Shown here: one piece after another, positions 9,070 to 20,993 of the stretch
How the letters are laid out: the number at the start of each line of letters is the position of its first letter
Numbering within the stretch: the first letter of the stretch is position 1
Assembly: GCF_030287445.1 (NCBI RefSeq)
Contig: NZ_JASVWB010000002.1
Span: forward strand, 1,860,001-1,924,000
DNA length: 64,000 bases
DNA from: Streptomyces sp. ALI-76-A
GTDB lineage: Bacteria; Actinomycetota; Actinomycetes; Streptomycetales; Streptomycetaceae
Direction: 5' to 3'
Made by a program: the position numbers and the translations under genes
The notes under the pieces: model-generated
Databases searched by the model: none
What the model saw: the letters and a program-made list of their open reading frames with translations, nothing else
What the model was told of the DNA's origin: nothing

Positions 9070-9665
9070 GAAGGGCGGCCGGGGTCCGCGGAGCGGGTGC
9101 CCGGTAGGCGAGCGAGGGGTCGGCGGGGCGAGCGGCCGGCAGGGCGAGCGGTCGGCGGAGCAGCGGCCGGTCAGTCCCTGACGCCTGCCGCAGCCATGCT
9201 GCCGGAGGCCCCAATACCGGCGGAAGCCGAGAGCTGGTCGGCCCGAGGAGGGCGAGGCCGGAGAGGGCGAGGCAGCAGCGTGCGTGTCCGGGTCTCCCCG
9301 GGTCCCCACCAGACGGAAGTCACGCGTCGGACAGGGCCGCGGAGGAGTGTCCGGGCGACCGTGGTCGGCGGTCCGGCTTCATGCCCCTCAACCGTTGTCG
9401 TCAGCGACCTTGACGCCTCCTCAACGCAGGTGAACACTTCCGGTATCAGCTGACATCATCGTACATTCTCGGCGTATCAGGCACTGTGCCGTGCGGCCCG
9501 CCTGAGCCGAGGCCCTCCCCCACGGGCGATGCGGCTGCGACGGCACGCTCGTCGCGGACGCCGGGCGGGAGGCGGGACCCTCCCTGACCTGCTGTTCGCC
9601 CCGGGAACCGCACCCTGCACGGAGGACCGGGGCCGACCGTCCCGGGCCATGGCCGAGGAGCCACC
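9070..9665. other. 596 bp intergenic region upstream of glpF
   Basis: No convincing gene. The first ~130 bp is rich in ggcgagcg-like direct repeats and G/A-rich sequence. The last 280 bp should hold the glpFK promoter; around 9418-9475 it becomes relatively AT-rich for this genome. Glycerol operons in Streptomyces are usually controlled by an adjacent IclR-type gylR, but none is present here. I looked for tRNA-like ends and found none that fold properly. Confidence 0.5.
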
Positions 9666-10415
9666 ATGAGCAGTGGAGACATTTTCGTCGGCGAGGTCAT
9701 CGGGACCGCCATCCTCATCCTGTTCGGGGCCGGCGTGTGTGCCGCCGTCACCCTCAGGTACTCCAAGGCGCGGGCCTCGGGGTGGATCGTGATCGCGTTC
9801 GGCTGGGGGTTCGCCGTGCTGGCGGGCGCGTACACCGCGGCGCCCCTGTCGGGCGGGCACCTCAACCCGGCCGTCACAGTGGGCATCGCCATCGATACCG
9901 GCGAGTGGGGCAAGGTCTGGGTCTACGTGCTGGGCCAGATGGTCGGCGCGATGCTCGGTGCCGTCCTGTGCTATCTCGTGTACTTCGCCCAGTTCCGGGC
10001 CAACGTGCGGGAGACCGGCACCACGGAGGGGACGGCCGAGGAGCCGCTCCCGACGCTCGGCATCTTCTCCACCATCCCGGAGATCCGGAACCCGGTCGCC
10101 AACCTGATCACGGAGATCATCGCGACCGTCGCGCTCGTCCTGCCGATCCTCGCCTTCGGGCTGACCACCGGACTGGGTGAGTCCGGCACCCTGGTGCTGA
10201 TCGTCGCTCTGCTGGTCGTCGGGATCGGCCTCTCCCTCGGCGGGCCCACCGGTTACGCCATCAACCCGGCGCGCGACCTCGGCCCGCGCATCGTGCACAC
10301 CTTCCTGCCGATCCCGAACAAGGGCGGATCCGACTGGGGCTACGCGTGGATCCCGGTCGTCGGCCCGCTGGTCGGCGGGGCACTCGCCGGCCTCCTCTAC
10401 AACGCAGCCTTCTGA
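9666..10415 (+). CDS. glpF: Glycerol uptake facilitator (aquaglyceroporin)
   Basis: MIP-family channel of 249 residues for facilitated glycerol entry. Six hydrophobic spans are visible. Both half-helix NPA motifs are intact: [16 protein letters not shown] (about residues 60-75) and [13 protein letters not shown] (about 198-210). The Arg after the second NPA and the Asp following it (NPARDLGPR) are the glycerol-type selectivity residues, which separates it from water-specific aquaporins. ATG 9666 follows a clear gaggag site. glpK starts 54 bp downstream on the same strand, so the two form an operon. Neither a gylR regulator nor glpD is adjacent. Confidence 0.93.
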   Translation: MSSGDIFVGEVIGTAILILFGAGVCAAVTLRYSKARASGWIVIAFGWGFAVLAGAYTAAPLSGGHLNPAVTVGIAIDTGEWGKVWVYVLGQMVGAMLGAVLCYLVYFAQFRANVRETGTTEGTAEEPLPTLGIFSTIPEIRNPVANLITEIIATVALVLPILAFGLTTGLGESGTLVLIVALLVVGIGLSLGGPTGYAINPARDLGPRIVHTFLPIPNKGGSDWGYAWIPVVGPLVGGALAGLLYNAAF

Positions 10416-10469
10416 GCAGCTTCCGCGCCGCTTCGAGCGGTCTTTCTGAATCCAGCCCAAGGGGTAGCC

Positions 10470-11990
10470 ATGACGGACAACGCCGAGAAGTACGTCGCCG
10501 CAATCGACCAGGGCACCACCTCAAGCCGCTGCATCGTCTTCGACCACGACGGCGCGATCGTCGCCGTCGACCAGCGCGAGCACCGCCAGATCTTCCCGAA
10601 ACCGGGCTGGGTGGAGCACGACGCCACCGAGATCTGGTCCAGGGTCCAGGCGGTGGTCGCCGGTGCGCTCGCCAAGGCGGGACTGCGCGCCGACCAGCTC
10701 AGCGCGCTCGGGATCACCAACCAGCGCGAGACGACGGTCCTGTGGGACCGCGTCACGGGCAAGCCCGTCCACAACGCCATCGTGTGGCAGGACACGCGGA
10801 CGTCGGCGCTGTGCCGCCAGTTGGGCGGCTCGGACGGACCGGACCGGTTCCGCGAGCAGACCGGGCTGCCGCTGGCCAGCTACTTCTCCGGGCCCAAGGC
10901 GGCCTGGCTGCTGGACAACGTGCCCGGTCTCAGGGCCCGTGCCGAGCAGGGTGAGATCGCCTTCGGCACCATCGACTCCTGGCTCATCTGGAACCTCACC
11001 GGCGGTACGGACGGCGGACAGCACGTCACCGACGTCACCAACGCCGGGCGGACCATGCTGATGAACCTGGAGACCCTCCAGTGGGACCCGTCCATCCTCG
11101 CCGCGATGAACGTGCCCGAGGCGGTGCTGCCCGAGATCAGGTCGTCCGCCGAGGTGTACGGCACGGCCGTCGGTCAGCTGGCGGGCGTGCCGGTCGCCTC
11201 CGCGCTCGGCGACCAGCAGGCAGCGGTGTTCGGACAGGCGTGCTACGACGTGGGCACGGCGAAGAACACCTACGGCACCGGTAGCTTCCTGCTGCTCAAC
11301 ACCGGCAGCCGACCGGTGCCGTCGAAGAGCGGGCTGCTGACGACGATGGGCTACAAGATCGGCGGGGAAGCACCCGTGTACTGCCTGGAGGGGTCGATCG
11401 CCATCACGGGCGCGCTGGTGCAGTGGTTCCGCGACCAGCTGGGCATCATCGGCACCGCCGACGAGATCGAGCCCCTGGCGGCGAGCGTCGAGGACAACGG
11501 CGGCGCGTACATCGTGCCCGCGTTCTCCGGTCTGTACGCGCCCTACTGGCGCTCCGACGCGCGCGGTGTCGTCACCGGACTGACCCGGTACGTCACCAAG
11601 GCGCACCTCGCGCGCGCGGTGCTGGAGGCGACGAGCTGGCAGACGCGGGAGGTCGTGGACGCCATGTTCCAGGACTCCGGGGTGCGGATCACCACCCTGA
11701 AGGTGGACGGCGGCATGACGAAGAACAACCTGCTGATGCAGCACCAGGCGGACGTGCTCGACGTGCCGGTGATCCGGCCCAAGGTCTCCGAGACGACCTG
11801 TCTGGGCGCCGCGTACGCGGCCGGGCTCGCCACCGGGGTGTGGAACGACCTCGACGAACTCAAGGCGCACTGGCAGAAGGACGTGGAGTGGACGCCCTCC
11901 ATGGAGGCGTCGGTGCGCGACCGCGAGTACCACCGCTGGCGCAAGGCGGTGGAGAAGAGCTTCGGCTGGCTGGAGGACGCCGAGAACTAG
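10470..11990 (+). CDS. glpK: Glycerol kinase
   Basis: FGGY-family kinase of 506 residues that phosphorylates glycerol to sn-glycerol 3-phosphate. The N-terminal phosphate-binding segment [16 protein letters not shown] (residues about 11-26), GWVEHD, the glycerol-binding NQRETT and WQDTRT motifs, and the C-terminal FGGY signature region ([13 protein letters not shown], followed by the [14 protein letters not shown] nucleotide loop) are all present. ATG 10470 has an aagggg ribosome site 5 nt upstream. It is co-transcribed with glpF, which traps imported glycerol. A strong hairpin lies just beyond its stop. Confidence 0.95.
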   Translation: MTDNAEKYVAAIDQGTTSSRCIVFDHDGAIVAVDQREHRQIFPKPGWVEHDATEIWSRVQAVVAGALAKAGLRADQLSALGITNQRETTVLWDRVTGKPVHNAIVWQDTRTSALCRQLGGSDGPDRFREQTGLPLASYFSGPKAAWLLDNVPGLRARAEQGEIAFGTIDSWLIWNLTGGTDGGQHVTDVTNAGRTMLMNLETLQWDPSILAAMNVPEAVLPEIRSSAEVYGTAVGQLAGVPVASALGDQQAAVFGQACYDVGTAKNTYGTGSFLLLNTGSRPVPSKSGLLTTMGYKIGGEAPVYCLEGSIAITGALVQWFRDQLGIIGTADEIEPLAASVEDNGGAYIVPAFSGLYAPYWRSDARGVVTGLTRYVTKAHLARAVLEATSWQTREVVDAMFQDSGVRITTLKVDGGMTKNNLLMQHQADVLDVPVIRPKVSETTCLGAAYAAGLATGVWNDLDELKAHWQKDVEWTPSMEASVRDREYHRWRKAVEKSFGWLEDAEN

Positions 11991-12097
11991 TGCCGTGGCA
12001 GGCGACGGCGGGCCCCTCGCGACGCCCGGCCTTGACGGGCGGACGTCGCCTGCCCCGGCAGTGGGCTCCACGCGCGCGTGCGTCGCGCTCACGGGCA

Positions 12098-12133
12098 GCG
12101 GCCCGTACCCCTGTCGGCGGGGGTACGGGCCGC
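12098..12133. terminator. Bidirectional terminator between glpK and cvnD
   Basis: A perfect 14-bp inverted repeat (12098-12111 pairs with 12120-12133) with an 8-nt loop, entirely GC-rich with no T tract, as is common in Streptomyces. It sits between the convergent ends of glpK and cvnD and can serve both strands. Confidence 0.8.
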
Positions 12134-12140
12134 GTCCGTG

Positions 12141-12749
12141 TCAGGTCGTGACGGTCTGGCGGTGCTCCGCGGTGAACGCCATGGCGTGCCGGACGACCCC
12201 GATGAGGACGTCCTTGACGGATTCCCGGTCGCGGGCGTCGCACAGCAGCAGCGGTACGTCGTCGTCGAGATCGAGTGCCTGGCGTACGGCGTCCTCCGGG
12301 TAACGGACGGCTCCCTCGAAGCAGTTGATGCCGACGACGAACGGTATGGAACGCCGTTCGAAGTAGTCGATGGCGGCGAAGGAGTCCTCCAGGCGGCGCG
12401 TGTCGGCGAGCACGACGGCACCGAGCGCGCCCTCGGACAGCTCGTCCCACATGAACCAGAAACGCTCCTGCCCCGGGGTGCCGAACAGGTACAGCACAAG
12501 GTCCTCGCGCAGCGAGATGCGGCCGAAGTCCATGGCCACGGTGGTGGTGTGCTTGCCTTCCACACCGCGGATGTCGTCGACCGGGCGCCCGGCCTCGGTG
12601 AGGTACTCCTCGGTGCGCAACGGCTTGATCTCGCTGACCGCGCCGACGAGGGTGGTCTTGCCCACGCCGAAGCCTCCGGCCACCAGGATCTTGAGGGTGA
12701 CGGGCTCGACCGGGGGCTTGCCGCCGCGCTCAGAACGCCCGAAGATCAT
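12141..12749 (-). CDS. cvnD: CvnD: conservon small GTPase-like ATP/GTP-binding protein
   Basis: Ras-like small GTPase of 202 residues, the fourth member of a conservon. The P-loop is AGGFGVGKTTLVGAVSE (residues about 21-37). The switch region contains TTTVAMDFGRISLREDLVLYLFGTPGQERFW, where GTPGQ corresponds to the DxxGQ motif, and the specificity motif appears as GINCFEG where others have NKxD. Conservon proteins CvnA-D form a membrane-associated complex likened to eukaryotic GPCR-G-protein pairs. ATG 12749 starts MIFGRSERGG. The gene is unusually far (about 500 bp) from cvnC. Confidence 0.92.
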   Translation of the reverse strand: MIFGRSERGGKPPVEPVTLKILVAGGFGVGKTTLVGAVSEIKPLRTEEYLTEAGRPVDDIRGVEGKHTTTVAMDFGRISLREDLVLYLFGTPGQERFWFMWDELSEGALGAVVLADTRRLEDSFAAIDYFERRSIPFVVGINCFEGAVRYPEDAVRQALDLDDDVPLLLCDARDRESVKDVLIGVVRHAMAFTAEHRQTVTT

Positions 12750-13026
12750 CGATCTCTTCTCCTGCTTTGATGGGGGTGGGGGACGGGGGACGGGTGCCTC
12801 CGGCGCCGCCGCTGCCGCGTCGGACCGCGAACGCGTCGGACCGCGAGGGAGTCGGGCTGCGAGGGCGGGTGCCGCCCCCAGCCTCGGGGTCGGTGGGCCG
12901 CGAGTCGGTCACGAGGGTCCGGGAGGCGTGCTGCGCGGGGAGCCGTCGCCTGCGGCGGGTCCTGAGGCGACGGTCTCGAAAGGAGGCGGACGGGTGGGAG
13001 TCGTTGCCGAAGGTGACGTCGTTCAT
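12730..13026 (-). CDS. Doubtful small ORF between cvnC and cvnD
   Basis: Open frame of 98 codons starting MNDVTFGNDSHPSASF and ending 20 bp inside cvnD. It is basic and rich in Pro, Arg and Ser, with two imperfect copies of a TRP-SPTPSRSDAFAVRR-type segment that reflect a DNA repeat. The stop-start overlap with cvnD and a gaggg box 9 nt ahead of its ATG are the only positive signs. The repeat and the lack of any recognisable fold argue for a chance ORF. Recorded because it is the only candidate that explains the gap. Confidence 0.2.
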   Translation of the reverse strand: MNDVTFGNDSHPSASFRDRRLRTRRRRRLPAQHASRTLVTDSRPTDPEAGGGTRPRSPTPSRSDAFAVRRGSGGAGGTRPPSPTPIKAGEEIDDLRAF

Positions 13027-13248
13027 GGTCCGGGCGCCCTCGGCCGGGACGCCGGGCGTCGCGTGCCGGGCACGGGTGAGGACCGGTGAGATCCCGACGG
13101 TGCCGGCGTGCGGTCCACCCGCGCCCGCGAGGGTGGGGAGAGCGTAGCGGGTGACCGGACCTCCGTCGGGCGCCCGCGTTCACCGACCGCCGTCCGTGAG
13201 CACCGTACGGCGCTCACGCCACGGCCTCGTTCAGCACGGCGCACCCGG
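12750..13248. other. 499 bp spacer inside the conservon with imperfect repeats
   Basis: Between cvnC and cvnD, genes that in conservons are normally adjacent or overlapping, lies 499 bp of very GC-rich DNA. Part of it (about 12790-12910) consists of two imperfect copies of a segment containing gcgtcggaccgcgaacgcg-like sequence, each next to a cgggtgcc block. Apart from the doubtful ORF at 12730-13026 nothing codes. It could carry an internal cvnD promoter. Confidence 0.5.
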
Positions 13249-13644
13249 TCACAGCGCTCTGAGGCCGTTGATCACATCGCGCAGGATGCTCTCGTCCGGC
13301 AGTTCCGCCGGGGGCACCGGCCGGTTCACGTGGACGAACTCCGCGTCCACGAGGTCCCCTATGAGGACCCGCACCACTCCGATGGGCAGATCGAGTTCGG
13401 CGGACAGTTCGGCGACCGACTGCGGGGCCTCACGGCACAGGTCGACGATGTCCACGTGCTCCGGGGACAGCGTGTGGTCCCCTTCCGCGTCGTCCGCGTG
13501 GGTCTCCGTGACGACCACGGCGATGACGTCGAGGCGGTGCTGGGCCGCACTGGTGGTGCGGCCGCGCGTCATGGCGTACGGACGGACGACCGGTCCGGCC
13601 TCGTCGTCGAACCAGTGACTTCTTCCCTGACCGTCTGTGCTCAT
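13249..13644 (-). CDS. cvnC: CvnC: DUF742 conservon protein
   Basis: DUF742 protein of 131 residues. The N-terminal segment VVRPYAMTRGRTTSAAQHRLDVIAVVV is the DUF742 signature (VRPYxxTxGRT). The C-terminal half is winged-helix-like (IVDLCREAPQSVAELSAELDLPIGVVRVLIGDLVDAEFVHV). In conservons it cooperates with CvnA, CvnB and CvnD at the membrane. ATG 13644 lies 9 bp beyond the cvnB stop at 13654. After its stop the DNA is non-coding for ~500 bp before cvnD. Confidence 0.92.
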   Translation of the reverse strand: MSTDGQGRSHWFDDEAGPVVRPYAMTRGRTTSAAQHRLDVIAVVVTETHADDAEGDHTLSPEHVDIVDLCREAPQSVAELSAELDLPIGVVRVLIGDLVDAEFVHVNRPVPPAELPDESILRDVINGLRAL

Positions 13645-13653
13645 GTCATCCCA

Positions 13654-14087
13654 CTACCCGCCCTGAGGCCGATCGGTGCGCGGAGCGGCGCCCAGATGCG
13701 CGCCGACCCGCTTCACCAGGAGCGTCATCTCGTAGGCGACCAGGCCCACGTCCGAGTCGGCGTCCGAGAGCACGGCCAAGCAGCTGCCGTCACCGGCGGC
13801 GGTGACGAACAGGAAGGCGTCGTCCAGCTCCACGACCGTCTGCCGGACGCTGCCCGCCTCGAAGTGGCGGCCCACGCCCTTGGCGAGGCTGTGGAATCCG
13901 GAGGCGACGGCGGCCAGGTGCTCGCTGTCCTCCCGGCTCAGGTCCGCGGACACCCCGATCGGCAGGCCGTCGCCGGACAGCACAAGGGCCTTGCGGATGC
14001 TCGCGACACGGTCCACCAGGTCGTCCAGGAGCCAGTTGAGCTCGCCGGACCCGTCGGTCGCGGTGTGGCCGGTCGCCTTCGGTGCGG

Positions 14088-14091
<4 letters not shown>
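13654..14091 (-). CDS. cvnB: CvnB: roadblock/LC7 conservon protein
   Basis: Roadblock/LC7 family protein of 145 residues, a fold found in regulators of small GTPases. It starts MTAPKATGHTATDGSGELNWLLDDLVDRVASIRKALVLSGDGLPIGVS. The remaining body (EHLAAVASGFHSLAKGVGRHF...VVELDDAFLFVTAAGDGSCLAVLSDADSDVGLVAYEMTLLVKRVG) is typical of CvnB. The start ATG at 14091 overlaps the cvnA stop as ATGA, so translation is coupled. The longer open frame upstream is a shadow inside cvnA. Confidence 0.93.
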
Positions 14092-17246
<3,155 letters not shown>

Positions 17247-17657
17247 GGCCTCCCCCAGCTCGACCCCCTCCGACAGGGGGTACACATGTACGTCAATAAA
17301 CGGCGCGAGCCTACTACTGACTCGCACGTAACTCGAAGACCGGTCCGGAAGCCGAACATCCGCACCGGCGGCGAGTCATGGGGAGTTGTCCGTTCATTAC
17401 GGGAGATTGTGTCCTGCCCGCCCTCCGTGGCGACCGTGCCGTAGTTGACCGGGACAGTTGGGCGGTTGGCCGGAAATTCACGTCCTTGGGAATCTTGAGG
17501 AGGCGTTGTTCGTCCTTCTCCATGGGAGTTGGGGGCGGAATCGGCCACAGGAGCCGCGTCCAGCAACCGGGCGGCGTAAAACAGCGCAAGCCGGGCAGCC
17601 GCTGGGGAGCCGTGCCTTCGGACACGGGCGAGCGGTCTGCCGGCAGTGGGGAGTGAC
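17247..17657. other. Divergent regulatory region cvnA / membrane protein
   Basis: 411 bp between the divergent cvnA and the downstream membrane-protein gene. It is less GC-rich than its surroundings at 17450-17540. It should contain both promoters. I could not identify a specific box or operator. Confidence 0.4.
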
Positions 17658-18302
17658 ATGTTGACGGACACGGCGGAGCGACGGAAAGCACCGTCGGGCG
17701 GCGGTGCGGACGAGGTGACCCACCGGGCGACCCGGCGTCCCTTCGAGGCGCCGGATCGCGACATTCCGACGAACGGACCCGCGACGACGGACGAACGCGA
17801 GGGTACGGCGGCCACGGCAGGCGGTCCGGCGGCGCGCGGGCGCATGACCGAGGCCGCGGCAGTCGGAGCGGCCCGGTCCGGTGAGGGCCGCACAGCCGAG
17901 GAGCAGGCGTACGAACGGCCGTTGTGGGTCGAGGAACCGGCGCGGCGACGCCGGTTGCCCGATCCGGTGCGGACCTCGGCGGTGCGCGCGGTGCTCATCA
18001 TCGCCGTGACGCTGGTCCAGGCGATGGTCGCCTTCCTGTGCACCATGGCGGGTTCCTGGCTGGCGTTCCCGATGGTGCTGAGCAGTGTGGCCAGCACGGT
18101 GGTGGCCACCTGGGGCGCGCTCGACGTCTGGGTGACTCGTCAGGTGTGGAACCAGCGCAACGGCGTGGTGTCCACCCCCAGCAGCACCGCGCGCGCCCTG
18201 CGACGTGAACGGCGCAAGGAGCGTCGACAGGCGCTTGCGACCGAGCGGGCTCAGGAGCGGATACGTCGGCGGGAGGGGGCCGGACAGGTGGCGCACTCGT
18301 AA
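17658..18302 (+). CDS. Hypothetical protein with two transmembrane helices
   Basis: Protein of 214 residues that I do not recognise. Residues 1-110 are hydrophilic and low in predicted structure. Two closely spaced hydrophobic helices follow (AVLIIAVTLVQAMVAFLCTMAGSW and LAFPMVLSSVASTVVATWGALDVW, about 113-160), and the C-terminal 50 residues are strongly basic (RRERRKERRQALATERAQERIRRR). Both tails are therefore likely cytoplasmic. ATG 17658 is chosen because ggggag lies 5 nt upstream; GTG 17646 is an alternative. It is divergent from cvnA, so a membrane role linked to the conservon is possible but only by position. Confidence 0.7.
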   Translation: MLTDTAERRKAPSGGGADEVTHRATRRPFEAPDRDIPTNGPATTDEREGTAATAGGPAARGRMTEAAAVGAARSGEGRTAEEQAYERPLWVEEPARRRRLPDPVRTSAVRAVLIIAVTLVQAMVAFLCTMAGSWLAFPMVLSSVASTVVATWGALDVWVTRQVWNQRNGVVSTPSSTARALRRERRKERRQALATERAQERIRRREGAGQVAHS

Positions 18303-18938
18303 GGAGGGGCGCGGTCGTAGGGATGCGGGAACGCGCCGCACCGGGAGCACCCTCGTAGGGATGCCGGAGCGCGCGGAGGACGCCGGGACCGGCCCGTGCG
18401 TGGTGACGGGCCGTCGCGTCAGTGCGGGGTGCCGGACGGGCCGCCGTCGGTGGACCGCGAGCCGGTGTCGAGCCAGCCGTCGGCGACGCCCCCGCCGTGT
18501 GCCCCGCCCGGGAAGCTGATCGCTACCCCGCCCCCTGCCAGGGAGTCCCGGCCGAGTGCCCGATCAGTCGTCGGCCCGAGGCGGATTCCGAGCCGCGTTC
18601 CCACCAGCCGTCCGCTGCCGGTCGCGGGCCGCGCCTGCAACCGAGTCCGGCCGCGATTCCTGAGCCGGGACGCCCGGCCCGTGGGGGCGGGCGCTGGACA
18701 CCGGCCACCGGCCCACAGGCTCGCCGGCCCACCGGGGCACGGGGGCGCCGGGGCGCGGGCCCCCGGGTCACCGGTTCTCCGAACCCACAGGACCGCCCGG
18801 TTGCCGGGTCGCGGGTCACCGGCCCAAAGGATCGCTGGGTCACCGGGTCACCGGATCGCGGGGTCGCCGACCCACCAGGCCACGCTCTACCAACGCGTTG
18901 GCCCGCCGCACCATCAACTCCCGCTTCCGCCTCTCGAC
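18303..18938. other. 636 bp non-coding region with GGTCACCGG-type repeats
   Basis: Lies between convergent genes. From about 18770 to 18880 it is built of scattered copies of short words such as gggtcaccgg and ggatcgcgggg. The open frames across it have no recognisable content and are probably shadows of GC bias. I see no gene here. Confidence 0.5.
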
Positions 18939-20123
18939 TCACCGTGTCGCCGACCCCACCCGGCTCGCGTCACGCGTCAGTTCGCGTCGTGCCCGCATGA
19001 AGGGGCGCGGGCGGTCGACGGAGAGGACGGCGGTCGTGCGGCCGTCCCGCTCGTACAGGGCGAGGAAGCCGCCGTCGGCCGGGGCACCGTCGGTGAGGTC
19101 GCCCTCGGTGAGGCGGACGCTGTCCCCGGCCTGTCGGCGGCCGGCGAACTGGATGCGCGCGCCGTACTGGTCCGACCAGAAGTAGGGCAGTGACCGCACG
19201 GTCTCCCGTGTGCGCCCGGCGAGCAGGTTGGCCACGGCGACGCGGGGCTGCTCGGTCGCCGAGGTCCAGTGTTCTGCCCGGCTGCCGCCGACCCGGGCGA
19301 CGTCCCCGACGGCGACCACCTGGGGCAGCGCCGTCACACAGCCGTCGTCGCACAGGACGCCGTCGTGCAGGGCGAGTGCCGAGCCCGCCAGCCAGCCGGT
19401 GTTGGGGGCGGCACCGATGCCGACGATCACGGTGTCGGCGGGGAGGACGCGGCCGTCGGAGAGGGCGACACCGGTGACGGAGACGGTGCCACGCAGTCCG
19501 GCCACCCCGGTGCCCGTGACCAGGCCCACTCCCCCGCGCCGGTGCAGCGCGGCGCACACCGCGGCCATCTCGGGGCCGAGGTGGGGCACGAGCGGGAGCG
19601 GAGCGGCCTCGACGACCGTGACGGTGTGCCCGAGCCCGGCGCAGGAGGAGGCGGTTTCGGCGCCGATGAAGCCGCCGCCGATCACGACCACCCGGCGCGG
19701 GCCGCCGGCGAGTTCGTCGCGCAGGGCGCGGGCGTCGTCGAGGGTGCGCAGGGTGTGGACGCCGACCAGGCTGTCACCGGGCAGCCGCCGGGCCGAGGCG
19801 CCGGTGGCGAGGACGACGCCGTCGGTGGAGACGGTGCGGCCGTCGTCGAGCAGGACGGTGCGGCCGCGGGCGTCGAGGCTGCGGGCACGGGTGCCGAGGA
19901 GCCACTCGGCGTCGAGGGCGGCGGTCTCCTCGTCGTCCGCGAGGGCGAGCCGGTCCTCATCCGCGCGTCCGGTGAGGAAGTCCTTGGAGAGGGGAGGCCG
20001 GTCGTAGGGGCGGTGGGGCTCTTCGCCGACGACCACCAGCCGCCCGTCGAAGCCCTGGGCGCGCAGTTCCCGGGCCGCGTACAGACCGGAGAGGGAGGCG
20101 CCGACGACGGTCACGGTCCTCAT
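18939..20123 (-). CDS. FAD-dependent ferredoxin reductase (BphA4/rubredoxin-reductase type)
   Basis: NAD(P)H:ferredoxin oxidoreductase of 394 residues. Two dinucleotide folds are clear: FAD-binding VVGASLSGLYAARELRAQG (residues 5-23) and NAD-binding VVVIGGGFIGAETASSCAGLG (about 148-168). The second FAD contact VVAVGDVARV is near 270, and a C-terminal reductase domain follows. This is the electron-entry component of a three-component Rieske oxygenase. It follows the Rieske ferredoxin gene on the same strand, separated by a 9-bp tandem array. Start is ATG 20123 (MRTVTVVGASL). The frame is open upstream through the array, which would add a (Asp-Leu-Arg)n leader, but nothing supports its use. Confidence 0.88.
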   Translation of the reverse strand: MRTVTVVGASLSGLYAARELRAQGFDGRLVVVGEEPHRPYDRPPLSKDFLTGRADEDRLALADDEETAALDAEWLLGTRARSLDARGRTVLLDDGRTVSTDGVVLATGASARRLPGDSLVGVHTLRTLDDARALRDELAGGPRRVVVIGGGFIGAETASSCAGLGHTVTVVEAAPLPLVPHLGPEMAAVCAALHRRGGVGLVTGTGVAGLRGTVSVTGVALSDGRVLPADTVIVGIGAAPNTGWLAGSALALHDGVLCDDGCVTALPQVVAVGDVARVGGSRAEHWTSATEQPRVAVANLLAGRTRETVRSLPYFWSDQYGARIQFAGRRQAGDSVRLTEGDLTDGAPADGGFLALYERDGRTTAVLSVDRPRPFMRARRELTRDASRVGSATR

Positions 20124-20231
20124 GCGGTACCGCTCCTGTCGCTCGGCGGCCGGTGCCGGGCCGGCGTACGCGCGGGCGGGACCGCCGTACGGAAAGGGGC
20201 GCTCGCAGGGGCCGTACGCCACCGGGCCACG

Positions 20232-20357
20232 GAGATCGCGAAGGTCACGGAGATCGCGGAGATCGCGGAGATCGCGGAGATCGCGGAGATCGCGGAGATC
20301 GCGGAGATCGCGGAATCTTCGGAGATCGCGGAACTTTCGGAGATCGCGGAGTTCACG
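20232..20357. repeat. Tandem 9-bp array (gagatcgcg)x14 between ferredoxin and reductase genes
   Basis: About 14 units of 9 bp. Units 3-9 (20250-20312) are identical copies of gagatcgcg; the outer ones differ at 3-5 positions. The array starts ~110 bp before the reductase start and abuts the ferredoxin stop. Because the unit is three codons long, every frame stays open across it (Asp-Leu-Arg on the minus strand, Glu-Ile-Ala on the plus strand). Confidence 0.95.
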
Positions 20358-20679
20358 CGGCGGTGCCCTCCTCAGCGCTGAGGTGGACGTGCACGACACC
20401 GCCGTCGTCCACGGTGACGCGGTGGGTGCGCACGGAGCGCCGGGCCGGGAGGGAGGTCGGCCGGCCCGTGCGGAGATCGAATGAGGCGGCGTGCAGCGGG
20501 CATTCGACCAGACAGCCTTCCAGCCAGCCCTCCGAGAGGGAGGCGTCCTGGTGGGTGCAGGTGTCGTCGATGGCGTACAACTCGCCGTCGTCTGTGCGGA
20601 ACACGGCGATGGGCGGTGTCGTCTCGATGCGGACGGACTCGCCCTCGGGGAGGTCTTCGAGGCGGCAGACGGGAATCAT
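20353..20679 (-). CDS. Rieske [2Fe-2S] ferredoxin
   Basis: Small Rieske-type electron carrier of 108 residues (MIPVCRLEDLPEGESVRIETTPPIAVFR...). The cluster ligands are intact: CTHQDASL (Cys-x-His, residues about 41-48) and CPLHAASF (Cys-x-x-His, about 59-66). Such ferredoxins (BphA3/HcaC type) shuttle electrons from an FAD reductase to the terminal oxygenase. The reductase is the next gene on the same strand and the likely terminal oxygenase is the Rieske demethylase at 27282-28457. The ATG at 20679 has a gagggggg-rich upstream site. It is divergent from the IclR gene. Confidence 0.9.
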   Translation of the reverse strand: MIPVCRLEDLPEGESVRIETTPPIAVFRTDDGELYAIDDTCTHQDASLSEGWLEGCLVECPLHAASFDLRTGRPTSLPARRSVRTHRVTVDDGGVVHVHLSAEEGTAA

Positions 20680-20993
20680 GGGCCCCCCTCTCGGTCCGGG
20701 ACGCTCGGTCCGGACCTGTGTCGTCCAGGCGGGAACAGGGAGTACGGACCGGAGGCGGTCCGGAGATCACGGCATGCTGGGGCGTCACTGGTCCAGCAGG
20801 TCGAAAGGCGCCGGACCTCGTCGGTCCGGATGGTCCGGGCCCTTCCGGGCACCGGACCCTTCGGTAACATGATGTTTCACATGGCGCATGAGCAAGCGCT
20901 ATGCGCAACAGAATCCGGGCGGGACGCCCGCCACGTCAAGGGTTTCCCGCAGATGCGGCCCGAACCGGGCCCCCAGGTGGTGAGAGTTGAGCC
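20680..20993. other. Divergent promoter region, Rieske ferredoxin / iclR
   Basis: 314 bp without a gene. It should contain the start sites of the minus-strand ferredoxin-reductase pair and of the IclR gene. The segment 20868-20912 is AT-richer and holds an inverted repeat listed separately. Confidence 0.5.
20884..20906. promoter_or_regulatory. Candidate IclR operator, inverted repeat
   Basis: GCGCAT at 20884-20889 and its complement ATGCGC at 20901-20906, separated by 11 bp. The right arm continues as gcgcaacag, a word repeated at 22130 in front of the formaldehyde dehydrogenase. Position between the divergent ferredoxin and iclR genes fits autoregulation by the IclR protein. Inference only. 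Confidence 0.45.

Noticed and set aside
9180..9310. tRNA-like cccgggt/ggtcccc segment upstream of glpF
   Set aside because: No acceptor stem, no proper T-arm sequence and no cloverleaf could be drawn on either strand.
12767..13147. 126-codon plus-strand ORF in the cvnC-cvnD spacer
   Set aside because: Antisense to the spacer repeats, no ribosome site and no recognisable fold.
18396..19193. 265-codon plus-strand ORF across the 18.4-18.9 kb gap
   Set aside because: It runs into the opposite strand of the reductase gene and consists of Pro/Arg/Gly-rich translation of short repeats.
20250..20312. Regular repeats that could suggest a CRISPR array
   Set aside because: The units are contiguous 9-mers without spacers; a tandem repeat, not CRISPR.
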